DNA of 64,000 nucleotides from contig NZ_CP126539.1 in NCBI RefSeq assembly GCF_030177755.1, positions 2,566,001 through 2,630,000 on the forward strand. The letters are read 5' to 3'. Position 1 is the stretch's first letter; each line of letters begins with the position of its first letter. The DNA comes from Devosia sp. RR2S18 (lineage in GTDB: Bacteria; Pseudomonadota; Alphaproteobacteria; Rhizobiales; Devosiaceae). Below are positions 35,735 to 44,820 of this stretch, piece after piece. Under the pieces are notes generated by a model. It saw only the letters and a program-made list of their open reading frames with translations, did not search any database and was not told the origin of the DNA. Position numbers and translations under genes: made by a program.

Positions 35735-36438
35735 TTAGGCACTGAGGCGCAGGAACTCGCGTGGTGAGCGGAACTTGAGGCCGGAGTGCGGGTGGACCTC
35801 ACAATAGTCGTCGATCCATTCGGGCAGCAATGCGGTCTCCCTTGCGATATAGGCGCTGCCATTGTCCGAGAGCCATTCCAGCCGGTGTGAGACCTTGAGT
35901 GTCCGGAAGCGGCGCTCGACGGCCGCGATCATCAGGTCACAGACCATCTCGCCGGAGATGCCGGCATTGGCCACGGCCGACCAGGCGATGATCTCCCGGT
36001 CGCAGGCATCAATGACGAAAACGATGCGAACCACCTCGCCATTGCGGGCATGGATCTCCAGATGATCGGAGCACCACCGGATGTTGGAGCGCAGGGCAAC
36101 GACAACGCCATCGTGGGTCCGCGTGGGCCGCAGCGCCGTATGCTTTTGAAGGGTGAGCCCGTTCTGCTGCATGACCCTGAGAACCCGCTTGGTGTTGATG
36201 GTGGGCTTGCCCTCCTTGCGCCGCTGCCGGTTGAGCAATGCCGTCAGACGGCGATAGCCATAGGTGGGGCGCTGGTCGATGATCGGGCGCAGTTCGGCAA
36301 GAAGAACGAGATCATCGGCCTTACGGTAAGGTCCGCGCAACTTGGATGCTTGGTCGCGCGCTCGATCAGGTTGGACCGGGAGACGCCCAGCGTACGGGCA
36401 ATGAAGCTCATTGGGAATCGTCCTTTGGATCGCTCCAC
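35735..36438 (-). pseudogene. IS2-group orfB, frameshifted and internally deleted
   Basis: The N-terminal frame (FPMSFIARTLGVSRSNLIER) shifts near 36345 into RGPYRKADDLVLLAELRPII, DQRPTYGYRRLTALLNRQRR. The first Asp region reads WCSDHLEIHARNGEVVRI. Later LSDNGSAYIARETA jumps directly to LLPEWIDDYCEVHPHSGL, losing the stretch that normally holds the last catalytic Glu. The product is inactive. Confidence 0.8.
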
Positions 36439-36827
36439 GACAGCAAGGGCGAGATCCGTTTTTTTGGGCGCGAGAGATCAAGAGCTTCCTTGAGGATCTC
36501 GGCTTCCATCGTTTTCTTGCCCAGCATGCGCTCGAGGTCGCGCACGCGCTTCTCCAGCTCCCGCACTTGGGAAGCACCCACAACATCTTCGTCGGCCTGA
36601 ACGGCAGCATGGCCGCCTTCGAGCATACGGCGCTTCCAGGCGAAGAGCTGGGAAGGGGAGATGCCTGCACGGCGCGCCACGAACGAAACGCTCATGCCCG
36701 GCTGAGTGGATTCCTCCACCAACCGCACCTTCTCGGCCACTGACCAGCGCCAGCGGCGCTGCACGGAGGTGATGACTTCGACCCGTCGAAACGGCTCGTC
36801 GGAACTCTTGGACATAGTCGTACCCAT
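36408..36827 (-). CDS. IS2-group transposase orfA
   Basis: 139 residues starting MGTTMSKSSDEPFRRVEVIT. HTH region WSVAEKVRLVEESTQPGMSV, SFVARRAGISPSQLFAWKRR; zipper-like RELEKRVRDLERMLGKKTME. Intact, but the partner orfB is broken. Without OrfAB it may only act as a repressor of its own promoter. Confidence 0.88.
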   Translation of the reverse strand: MGTTMSKSSDEPFRRVEVITSVQRRWRWSVAEKVRLVEESTQPGMSVSFVARRAGISPSQLFAWKRRMLEGGHAAVQADEDVVGASQVRELEKRVRDLERMLGKKTMEAEILKEALDLSRPKKRISPLLSWSDPKDDSQ

Positions 36828-37169
36828 AGGCGCATGCCTATGCCTTAGCGGCTAAGCCGCCTGGCCGGTCAAAATGGGGTGCGCTCCAGCGACCCGCAGT
36901 GCCGATCATGACCCATCCGCGGCCGCAGGCTGGGTCGTTGTCGTCGTAGCCATGCCATGAAAACTCAGCACAGGCGGCGCCGTCACGGGCGCCGTAGCGA
37001 ACGTCGAGGAAGCCTTTGAGCGCGCCGAAGGCGACTTCGCCATCCGCCGGGCCCTCAAAGGTGAGGTGCGCTGGTTCGACGAGATCGAGGACATTGTTGT
37101 CCCAGACATCCATTTCGACGATGCGCCAGCGGCCGGCGAAGGCCTTCGCAAAGGCAGGCACCTTTGCCA

Positions 37170-37905
37170 TCATCGGATCTCCGCAATCAGCTTTGGCAAC
37201 CGCACCAGATTGTAGGCAGCGGCAGCGAAGGTGAAGGCCCAGCCAACCCGTTCGAGCCCCTTGAACCTGGTCTTGCGCTGTCCGGCCACGGTCTTGATCC
37301 AGCCGAAGGCCTCTTCAATCCGCTTTCTGGTGCGCAGGCTCACGGCGTAGCCGGAATGGCGCGCCGTGCGTCCATCGATCGCGGAGCGGCGGCCGCTGAT
37401 GTTGCGGGCGACATGCGGCGTCACCTGCATCGAGCGCAGCTCGATGACGAAGTCCTCAGCGTCATATCCTTTGTCGGCGCCCAGCGTAATCGTCCGCGGC
37501 CGATCGGCATGGGGCTCAGTCATATGCAGCGCCGCCACTCGTTCGGCATGGCCGTCCGCCTGCGTCAGGCAGGCATCGACCAAAAGTCCGTGGCGGTTCT
37601 CCATCAGTCCGTGCCCCATAAAACAGAGCTTGGCCTCTTTGCCCGCACCCTTCTTGTACAACCGGCCTTGCGGGTCGGTGCTCGATGCATGGGTGGCGTT
37701 CGACCGCTTCGAGAAACTCGAATGGTCCCAAACAGCATCATCGATCCCGAGGCCCACGAACCAGCGGAACTGCAGGTCAAACTCCAGCCGCTCCATCAAC
37801 TGGCGCTCCGAACGGATCGAATAGAATGCCTGCAGCAGCATCGCCCGCAGCAGCTTCTCGGGCGCGATAGAGGGCGTCGAATGGATGCGGAGACTGGTGG
37901 CACGG
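37170..37905 (-). pseudogene. IS5-family transposase, truncated and internally deleted
   Basis: The C-terminal part is well preserved: GRPSIPPEKLL-like start (STPSIAPEKLLRAMLLQAFY), RWFVGLGIDDAVWD, then a jump to KRSNATHASSTDPQGRLYKK, LGADKGYDAEDFV (Asp) and RKRIEEAFGWIKTVAGQRKT (Glu). The stretch with the first Asp (VDGT) is deleted, and the N-terminus is replaced by an IS110 piece near 37905. Its stop codon overlaps the start of the 114-residue orphan gene. Confidence 0.85.
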
Positions 37906-38610
37906 CGGTAACAGGTGGTGCGACATCGCACACGGATCAAGAACGAAGTCCATTCCATCCATCACACCCATCTGATCCCGAAGTGCCCACACGCTGATTT
38001 ATTCAAAGGTCGCGGTCGCTCCTGGTTACTGCTGCAGTCGCTACCAAATGACGAGCGGCAAGCTATCGAGAGACACCTTCGTGAGCTTGGTTGGCTTGCT
38101 GACGACTTGGCGGTCCTTGACCGGGAGATTGCAGGGACCACCGTTGATGATCAGGCGATCAAACGCTTACACACTATTACCGGCACAAACTTGGTGGTGG
38201 CGGCCGGACTGGGGGCGGCAATCGGCGACATCGCTCTTGCTTCGAGAGTCCGCAAAAGCTGGTGAGCTATTTGGGCTCAATCCACGCGCAATCGGGCCTT
38301 GGTGCCGCCCACCATGGCCGGATTAGCAAGGCCGGACGCAGTCATGCCCGGGCGATGCTGGTGGAGGCCACCTAGGCGGCCGCGAAAGCACCAGGTCCGC
38401 TGCACGCGTTCTTCGTCCGCATCCGGTCCAGGCGAAGCCACCAGGTGGTGGCTGCCGTTGCGGTAGCAACGAAGCTGGCGGTGCTCGTCTGGCACATGCG
38501 GACCAAAGGCGAGGAATATCACTGGGCGCGCCCCAGTGGTTGCCCACAAGGTCCGAAGCCTCGTACCAAAGCGAGGTGCCTTTGGCGGCTGCGGCCGCCA
38601 AGACTCGATT
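37906..38610 (+). mobile_element. IS110-family 3' fragment
   Basis: Plus-strand transposase remnant from VRHRTRIKNEVHSIHHTHLI, through WLADDLAVLDREIAGTTVDD and TITGTNLVVAAGLGAAIGDI. It shifts frame near 38255 into the Transposase_20 tail (SYLGSIHAQ-, HHGRISKAGRSHARAMLVEA-like codons). No 5' half is present. Confidence 0.75.
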
Positions 38611-38999
38611 AACTGTTCATAGCATTTCTGAGCCCGCTTTGCGATCTGCATCTCCCTGATCGCCGAGTTCCTTCAGCTGCTAGGCGTAGCTGGGACTCGG
38701 CGATTACCCTTCTGCTGTGACCTGTTTCGTATGTAATACGAGCCTTTGCTTGTCAGGCGACATGGAAAACAACTTTGCTGTCATACCCGTGGGCGTCTAC
38801 ACGCACAGGTGGGACAAAGTGGAACGTGCAAGCCGCCCGCCCCAGGTTTCCACCGCCGTTTTCAGAGCTTAAGGAGCTTGCCAACCGCCACGCTTGCACG
38901 CGAGAATAGTCGCTCCTCGCGCCCCATGCAGGCGTTCTCTTTACCAGCTTTGGTCAACACTGCCCGTCCGAAGCGAAGAACAATCAGGGCGAATCGCGC
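38611..38999. promoter_or_regulatory. Region upstream of the second EPS operon
   Basis: No gene found. As the next four genes overlap and run on the plus strand, their promoter should lie here; I cannot assign boxes. Confidence 0.45.
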
Positions 39000-39686
39000 G
39001 TGAAGCATTCGAATAAGCGGCTATACCTATGGCTTTGCGCCTCTGGCGTTGTGCTCGCTATCCTTGGAGGATGGGTCGTCACACAAGAAGGAGCCGCGCA
39101 CACCCACAATGGCGGTACGGCGCTCAAGACCATGAGCATGCGCTCCGAGCACGATGCAACAGGCCTTGGTGTCATTACGCGCTTTGAATTGCTTGCCACC
39201 TGTGAGATAGCGTTGCGATCGCGAAATTCCTTCGAGCTTAGGCTGATGCCGCAGTTCTCCTACGGCGAATTGCTGGAGCGGTGCCGCACAATTGCCGAGT
39301 CAATCGCCCAAGCTTCACCCAATTTCTCTCTGGCCCTCGCGGTTGCCGCGGACGCCGCCGGCCGGCAGCAGGACTGGCACAGCATGAACCGGTTCCTAGT
39401 GGCATCACAAAAGAGCGGTCCCAATGAACAGGTAATAGGCCGCTACCGCTTCCGGGTAGCCGAAGAAAACCTCACTCAGCTTACGCCTGCAGCCAAGCAC
39501 AGTTATGAATCAGACCTCCGCCTGCAGGTCGTCAGCAAGAAGAGTACACCGTACATTGCCCGCCGATATGCAAGCGACGAAGCCTTCCGGGAACGGGTCG
39601 CTGCAGTTCTTTCCGAGATGGACCATGCCGATATACAGCGGTTCATCCGAACCTTGCGAAGTATGCTGCCCCGGGCACCTCAATGA
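39000..39686 (+). CDS. Membrane-anchored protein of EPS operon, unknown family
   Basis: 228 residues, GTG start at 39000. One N-terminal helix (LYLWLCASGVVLAILGGWVV) then a soluble, probably periplasmic, helical part (FELLATCEIALRSRNSFELR, FSLALAVAADAAGRQQDWHS, which looks like a TPR-like helix pair). It overlaps the polymerase/ligase start by 4 bases. Such small orphans often accompany O-antigen-ligase-type genes in EPS operons; specific role unknown. Confidence 0.7.
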   Translation: MKHSNKRLYLWLCASGVVLAILGGWVVTQEGAAHTHNGGTALKTMSMRSEHDATGLGVITRFELLATCEIALRSRNSFELRLMPQFSYGELLERCRTIAESIAQASPNFSLALAVAADAAGRQQDWHSMNRFLVASQKSGPNEQVIGRYRFRVAEENLTQLTPAAKHSYESDLRLQVVSKKSTPYIARRYASDEAFRERVAAVLSEMDHADIQRFIRTLRSMLPRAPQ

Positions 39687-41104
39687 CGGAGCAGATGTCG
39701 GATATCGTCATTCATGCGACGCGAACAAGGTCGCCAAGCCATGATGGCAGGCTCGATAGAAGGCGCGCCAATACTGTGGCGCTCTGGGCCTGCCTCATAC
39801 TTGTAGCACTCGCTCCTATACCCCTCGGGAGCGTGCGGCCACTAGCTTGGGGCGTCTGGTGTACCTACCTGGGCACGCTGCTGGCAGCATATAGTTTGCT
39901 CATGCATAGCAGCGGAGCGAATCTCCGGGTGCCTCTGCGCGAAATTGGACTCCCTGGGGTGCTATTCGCCCTCATGCTTTTGTGGCTCCTTGTGCAAGTA
40001 CTGCCGCTTGGAAGAGTTGTGGGTGACTTTCCGATTGAGGGGATTTCCGGGCTTGTCTCCCTTGCGCCAACCATCAGCATTGACCCGGCGGCTACAATTC
40101 TCATGTTTGTTCGCCATGCCAGCTACGGCGTGCTCTTCTTCCTTGTTTTACAAGCGGTCGCTAACCCCGGCCGGCGGGAGACAGCTATTGCTGTGGTCCT
40201 CATCTCGTGCTTGGCTTACGCATTGCTCGGCATTGTCGCCCTCCAGACCGGCGATTGGATTCTAGGCGTGGACAAATGGGCCCATCACGGTTCTGCCACA
40301 GGTCCTTTTGTCAACCGCAACAGCTTTGCAACTTATCTGGCATTTGGCTGTGTGATCGCGTCCGCTCAGCTTTCGCAGCACCTGTCAGCGCGATTTGGCC
40401 GTCAACTCGAGGACGACGGAGCTATTCCCTACAATTTGAGCTCGATCCTGCTCTACGCCCTCGCCATGCTCTTTCTGCTTGCGGTTATCGTCGCTTCCCA
40501 GTCTAGAATGGGGCTTACTGCCGCCGCTATCGGGGCGACCGTTGTGTTTACCGCCATGGCACTGCGCTCCCTTCAGACTCTACCGGCGGTCGCCGCCGGA
40601 ATCGCATTGCTTCTGGCGATCGGTATGGCCGCTATTGCTCTCTTCGGTGAAGGCATCTTCGACCGCTTCCAGACCGTAGAGTCATCTGCCGAAGTGAGAT
40701 TCCAGCTCTACTACCAGGTGCTGCAGCTGATCCGGCTGCGCCCCTGGAGCGGTTTTGGGGGTGGCGCTTTCGAACTGGCGTTCCCACTGGTTCACCAATT
40801 TCCGGTCAGTGTCGACTTCAATTGGAACAGGGCACATAACAGCTATCTCTCCCTCTGGAGCGAACTCGGCCTGGTCGCCGGCAGCCTGCCCCTTGCCGTC
40901 ATAGCGCTGATCGGCTGGCGCAGTGCAACCGCACCGAGAACCTGCGAGGCTGACTGGCGCTCCCGCTCTATCGCGATCGGGGCAATAGCGGTGGCTGCAG
41001 TGCACTCTCTGTTCGACTTCAGTCTGGAAATTCAGGCGAACGCAGTCCTTTTTGTTTTCCTTCTGGCGCTTGGTTTCCCTGCGCGCTCAAGGGCACAGTC
41101 GTAA
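39683..41104 (+). CDS. O-antigen ligase/Wzy-family polymerase
   Basis: 473 residues with 10-12 helices. The Wzy_C signature is present: TGPFVNRNSFATYLAFGCVI in the first half, and RLRPWSGFGGGAFELAFPLV followed by NRAHNSYLSLWSELGLVAGS, which is the large periplasmic loop with catalytic Arg/His typical of WaaL/Wzy proteins. It ends FDFSLEIQANAVLFVFLLAL. It overlaps both neighbours (4 bases with the gene before; 1 base with the phosphatase). It may be the main polymerase or a ligase, as another Wzy-like gene lies at 25-26 kb. Confidence 0.88.
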   Translation: MTEQMSDIVIHATRTRSPSHDGRLDRRRANTVALWACLILVALAPIPLGSVRPLAWGVWCTYLGTLLAAYSLLMHSSGANLRVPLREIGLPGVLFALMLLWLLVQVLPLGRVVGDFPIEGISGLVSLAPTISIDPAATILMFVRHASYGVLFFLVLQAVANPGRRETAIAVVLISCLAYALLGIVALQTGDWILGVDKWAHHGSATGPFVNRNSFATYLAFGCVIASAQLSQHLSARFGRQLEDDGAIPYNLSSILLYALAMLFLLAVIVASQSRMGLTAAAIGATVVFTAMALRSLQTLPAVAAGIALLLAIGMAAIALFGEGIFDRFQTVESSAEVRFQLYYQVLQLIRLRPWSGFGGGAFELAFPLVHQFPVSVDFNWNRAHNSYLSLWSELGLVAGSLPLAVIALIGWRSATAPRTCEADWRSRSIAIGAIAVAAVHSLFDFSLEIQANAVLFVFLLALGFPARSRAQS

Positions 41105-41874
41105 TGAGCATCTTCGACGGACTGTTTCGTTCAAGAAGCGCTACTTACTTTCGTAGCCATCTGCGCCTACAGCAATGGCCGGCAGCAGTTTACGCCATCG
41201 GCGATGTTCATGGCTGCCTGGACGCGTTCTTGCAGATGGAACAGTTAATCTCCGTGGACGCAGTGCCGTTTGCTGGACACAAGCTGATCGTGCTCCTCGG
41301 TGATTACGTGGATCGCGGTCCGCGCTCTGCCGACGTTCTCTCCCGCCTGATTGCTCCCCCACCGCCCGGTTTCACCCGTGTTGCTCTGGCCGGAAACCAC
41401 GAGGAGATGATGTTGAACGCGCATGCGGGGAACGATGTCCGAGCCTGGTTGGACCTCGGTGGAAACGAAACCTTAAAGTCCTATGGAATCGATGATGAAG
41501 CGTTTGCGGTGGCCCCCCGGCGTATGCAGAAGCAACTTCTTGATGCACATATTCCCGCTGAGCATCTAAGCTTTCTCCATAATCTCCCGCTCACTCTCAG
41601 GATAGACCAAACAGTTTTGGTTCACGCCGGAATAAGGCGGAATATCCCGTTGGACCAGCAGTCCTCTGGCGATTTACTGTGGATCCGTCACGAGTTCCTA
41701 GAGACGGAAGCGATAGACGGCCTCACGGTAATTCATGGTCACTCCCCAAGTGAGAAGGTAGAGATAACCCCGGGGCGCATCGGCGTAGACACGGGCGCCT
41801 TTGCGACCGGCCGCCTTTCGGCGGTGCGATTGGTGCCCGGATTGGAACCCGTAATCTTGACTACAAGTTCCTGA
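41104..41874 (+). CDS. PPP-family serine/threonine metallophosphatase
   Basis: 256 residues with the full metallophosphoesterase signature: YAIGDVHGCLDAF, LLGDYVDRGPRSADVL, ALAGNHEEMML, VLVHAGIR and VIHGHSPSEKVE. It is similar to bacterial PrpA/PphA-type Ser/Thr (and Tyr) phosphatases. The position between the polymerase and a BY-kinase suggests it dephosphorylates the kinase or another EPS protein. EPS operons more often have a low-molecular-weight Tyr phosphatase in this place. Confidence 0.9.
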   Translation: MSIFDGLFRSRSATYFRSHLRLQQWPAAVYAIGDVHGCLDAFLQMEQLISVDAVPFAGHKLIVLLGDYVDRGPRSADVLSRLIAPPPPGFTRVALAGNHEEMMLNAHAGNDVRAWLDLGGNETLKSYGIDDEAFAVAPRRMQKQLLDAHIPAEHLSFLHNLPLTLRIDQTVLVHAGIRRNIPLDQQSSGDLLWIRHEFLETEAIDGLTVIHGHSPSEKVEITPGRIGVDTGAFATGRLSAVRLVPGLEPVILTTSS

Positions 41875-41969
41875 TTGTCTTTGAGGTAAAGCGCGGCGCA
41901 GTAGACTGCAGCGGGCGTTGTTTCGTTATAGTACCTATTTAGTGTCACCACGTGCCGGCGGGAAAAAAT

Positions 41970-44087
41970 ATGGATGAGACCGAGATCGACCTCCGCAACA
42001 TATTTGGCCTACTGCGCCGACAGCTAAGGCTAATCATAGTCACAATTCTTCTCGTTGTCGCTGTAGCAGCGCTCGTGACATTATCGCTTACCCCGATCTA
42101 TTCGTCGTCAGCGCTGGTTCTTGTGGACCCTGGTCGCAAGGATCTCCTCGCCCCTGACGTCCAGGCGTTTGTTGGCGGCAGCGACAGCGCCAAGGTTGAT
42201 AGTGAGGTGGAGATCCTACGCTCCAACAGCGTGCTCCTGCGCGTTGTCGAAGCGGAGCGACTGGTGCAAGAACTTGTTCAGAATTGGAGCCCATCTCTGC
42301 GCCAACGACTGCTTGAATTTCTGCGCCTTGACAGTGCCGAGCCTCTCTCCGCGGGTGAAGCCGTTACCGCCGCGCTTCAAACCCTTCGAGAAGCTCTCAC
42401 CGTCCAGCGCGTCGGGCTGACCTACGTGGTTTCGGTTCAGGCGCGCTCACCGGATCCGGAGCGCGCAGCGGAACTCGCCAATGCAGTCGCGCAAGCCTAC
42501 GTCGATGAGCAGCTCCGCTCCAAGATCGATAACGTCTTGTCCGCACGCCAGATCATGCAGGAGCAAGTGGCGGACGCTCGACAAAACATTGTAGCTTCTG
42601 AGGGCGCCTTCGACCTCTATATTGAAAGCAATATGGCTCGTATCGTCGCTGATACCGGACGCACTGACCTCGCGCGAATGCAGGCGGAGATTGGCCAGCT
42701 TAGTGAAGCGCGCACGCAGTCGGCGGTACGGGCGGACAGCCTCGAAGCGAGCCTAGCGGAAGACAATTTTGCCGGTATAGTGCAGAATCTGCAAAATCAA
42801 GCAGCCATAGAACTCGGGCAGCGTCGGCAACGCCTTTCCCAACAGATCACCACCGCCTCACCGGCAGTAGCTTTGGATCTGGAGGCTGAACTAGCCAGCA
42901 TCGATGAACAGATTCGCGCCGCCGCCGTCAACGAAGTGAACGCTCTCGAAGCTCAAGTTGCCCAAAATCAGGAAGAGGAACAGCAAACACGTCAGCAACT
43001 GCGCAGCGCGATTGCTTCGAGCGGCCTCTCGGCCGACATTCTCACCGAGCTGTTTGATCTGCAGCAAGGCGCCGACCTGTCCCGTCAACAGTATCAACGA
43101 TTGCTAAGCCTGGAGCGGGACTTAGCAACTCGTGCCAGCCTGCAGGTCGCCGACAGCCGCATCGTGTCCCCTGCCCTGCCAAGCGCCCGGCCGGTTTTCC
43201 CAAACCCTGCTCTTATTCTGGCGTCGGCCGGACTTGCCGCATTTGGACTAGGTGTGCTTCTCGCCTTCGTCTATGAGAACCTGATCGGCGGTTTCACCCG
43301 TGCAGAACAAGCAGAAGCAGTGCTGAAGGCAAGAATGCCATCAGCAATTCCTCGGCAGAAGGGCACCGCCGCCGAGATATCTGCAATGATAGTCCACGCT
43401 CCGATGTCAGCTTTCGCGGAAGCCGTGCGCCGCCTCCGCGCCGCGATAGACCAGTGGCGTCCTCCTATGAACGCGTCTTCTACGGCCAAACAGTCGCAGG
43501 TCATCATGGTCACCTCCACCGAACCTAACGAGGGCAAAACCACAACGGCAGTGTCCTTGGCCCGCTCCTATGCGACGGGCGGCAGACGAGTACTGTTGAT
43601 CGATGCAGATCTACGCAAGCCGGGAATTCATCGTCAGGTAGGGGTCGATCCTTCGATGGGGCTTCTCGAGTATCTCAGTGCCGCGCCGGAAGATGCCCCG
43701 GAGATCGCAGCCGTTATCACGAGTGACCCCCTCTCCAACGCCACTTTGCTGCTCGGCTCCAACCGAAGCGGTGTTCCAACTGACGATCTGGTATCATTGC
43801 CAGCTTTCGAGCGCTTGATAGAAGACTCCAAGAGAACCTTCGACATCATCGTTGTCGATACGCCGCCCGTCGGCCCGGTGGTCGACGCCCTCTATATAGC
43901 GCCTTTGGCCAATACGGTGGTTTTCGTTACTAAATGGGCTAGTACAGCTCAGCGGGACGCCAAGTCAGCACTAGACAGCATTAGAGTATCTGCTCCCGAT
44001 GCTCAGGCTCTCGTAGTGTTGAACCAGGTTAGTGAATCCCGTTTAGCCTACCGGCGGAAATATGGGGGGTATTATGCGCAGGTTTGA
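41970..44087 (+). CDS. Wzc-like polysaccharide co-polymerase and BY-kinase
   Basis: 705 residues from ATG 41970 (a GTG at 41952 is also in frame). The N-terminal Wzz domain (RNIFGLLRRQLRLIIVTILL, first TM; VDSEVEILRSNSVLLRVVEA) and long coiled coils form the periplasmic part. A second TM near LILASAGLAAFGLGVLLAFV follows. The cytoplasmic kinase has Walker A STEPNEGKTTTAVSLA, Walker A' VLLIDADLRKPG and Walker B IIVVDTPPVGPV. The C-terminus YRRKYGGYYAQV is a Tyr cluster for autophosphorylation. It controls chain length and export together with Wzy. The 95-base gap to the phosphatase gene has no terminator. Confidence 0.93.
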   Translation: MDETEIDLRNIFGLLRRQLRLIIVTILLVVAVAALVTLSLTPIYSSSALVLVDPGRKDLLAPDVQAFVGGSDSAKVDSEVEILRSNSVLLRVVEAERLVQELVQNWSPSLRQRLLEFLRLDSAEPLSAGEAVTAALQTLREALTVQRVGLTYVVSVQARSPDPERAAELANAVAQAYVDEQLRSKIDNVLSARQIMQEQVADARQNIVASEGAFDLYIESNMARIVADTGRTDLARMQAEIGQLSEARTQSAVRADSLEASLAEDNFAGIVQNLQNQAAIELGQRRQRLSQQITTASPAVALDLEAELASIDEQIRAAAVNEVNALEAQVAQNQEEEQQTRQQLRSAIASSGLSADILTELFDLQQGADLSRQQYQRLLSLERDLATRASLQVADSRIVSPALPSARPVFPNPALILASAGLAAFGLGVLLAFVYENLIGGFTRAEQAEAVLKARMPSAIPRQKGTAAEISAMIVHAPMSAFAEAVRRLRAAIDQWRPPMNASSTAKQSQVIMVTSTEPNEGKTTTAVSLARSYATGGRRVLLIDADLRKPGIHRQVGVDPSMGLLEYLSAAPEDAPEIAAVITSDPLSNATLLLGSNRSGVPTDDLVSLPAFERLIEDSKRTFDIIVVDTPPVGPVVDALYIAPLANTVVFVTKWASTAQRDAKSALDSIRVSAPDAQALVVLNQVSESRLAYRRKYGGYYAQV

Positions 44088-44143
44088 GAGAAACTCAAAC
44101 TGGGAACCGCATCGGGTGAGACTCAAGCAGGGCGTTGAAGAAA

Positions 44144-44490
44144 TCAGTCGGGTTCGCAGTTGAAGCCTGAGTGATCGGCCTTGTGGATGAAGAAGTGGCC
44201 AACGAGGCGACCCGCAGTGCCGATCATGACCCAGCCGCGGCCGCAGGCTGGGTCGTTGTCGTCGTAGCCCTGCCATGAAAACTCAGAACAGGCGGCGCCG
44301 TCACGGGCGCCGTAGCGAACGTCGAGGAAGCCTTTGAGCGCGCCGAAGGCGATTTCGCCGTCCGCCGGGCCTCAAAAGTGAGGTGCGCTGGTTCGACGAG
44401 ATCGAGGACATTGTTGTCCCAGACATCCATTTCGACGATGCGCCAGCGGCCGGCGAAGGCCTTCGCAAAGGCAGGCACCTTTGCCATCAT
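44144..44490 (-). pseudogene. IS5-coupled 114-residue protein gene, copy B, frameshifted
   Basis: Second copy of the gene at 35626-37173, this one not interrupted by an IS. ATG 44490/44487 overlaps a partial IS5 transposase tail (to about 44590). It reads MAKVPAFAKAFAGRWRIVEM to HLTFE, then loses one C (GGGCCTC where copy A has GGGCCCTC). It continues in a new frame to GRLVGHFFIHKADHSGFNCE, stop at 44144. About 480 bp are nearly identical to copy A. Confidence 0.8.
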
Positions 44491-44730
44491 CGGATCTCCG
44501 CAATCAGCTTTGGCAACCGCACCAGATTGTAGGCAGCGGCAGCGAAGGTGAAGGCCCAGCCAACCCGTTCGAACTCCTTGAACCTGGTCTTGCGCTGTCC
44601 GGCCACCCGCCTCAGGGCTTTGACGTGATCGTCGAGATCGAAAAGCGATGTGGGTCAGTGATGCCTTGTTTGAGCGATATTGTGAAACAAACATCAAACG
44701 CGCAAGGGTTTGCTGGCGTCCAATCCGGCG
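44491..44730. mobile_element. Junction of two IS5-family remnants
   Basis: 44491-44590 is the C-terminus of the same IS5-type transposase as at 37.2 kb (VGWAFTFAAAAYNLVRLPKL, minus strand). From about 44605 to 44720 it joins, minus strand, a decayed end of the other IS5 element (22.8 kb type): GGGTTTGCTGGCGTCC and the MDPH... start region. Confidence 0.7.
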
Positions 44731-44820
44731 GACATGCGCCGTCAGCACTGCGGGGCCAAACCCTTGGAACTGAACGCCGTTTAGGTTGGTAGCACGTTCC
44801 GTGTAGCTTGTATGCCACAG

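Larger units (their letters stand above)
35694..36888 (-). mobile_element. IS3-family (IS2 group) element with 5-bp target duplication
   Basis: 1,195 bp with ends TGGAGTGGACCCTGTTTCAC and (inverted) TGGAGCGCACCCCATTTTGA, flanked by GCGAC at 35689-35693 and 36889-36893. It carries orfA intact and a damaged orfB. It is inserted in the 114-residue orphan gene. Confidence 0.9.
35626..37173 (-). pseudogene. IS5-coupled 114-residue protein gene, copy A, interrupted by an IS
   Basis: ATG 37173/37170 overlaps the IS5 transposase stop (CGATGATGG). The gene reads MAKVPAFAKAFAGRWRIVEM, DVWDNNVLDLVEPAHLTFEG, DGEVAFGALKGFLDVRYGAR, AACAEFSWHGYDDNDPACGR, GWVMIGTAGR to 36889. It is then split by the IS3 element at 35694-36888 and finishes on the far side as LVSHFFIHKADHSGFKCEPD, stop at 35626. 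The family seems to be a conserved bacterial orphan of unknown function. A second copy with the same transposase tail is at 44144-44490. Confidence 0.8.
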
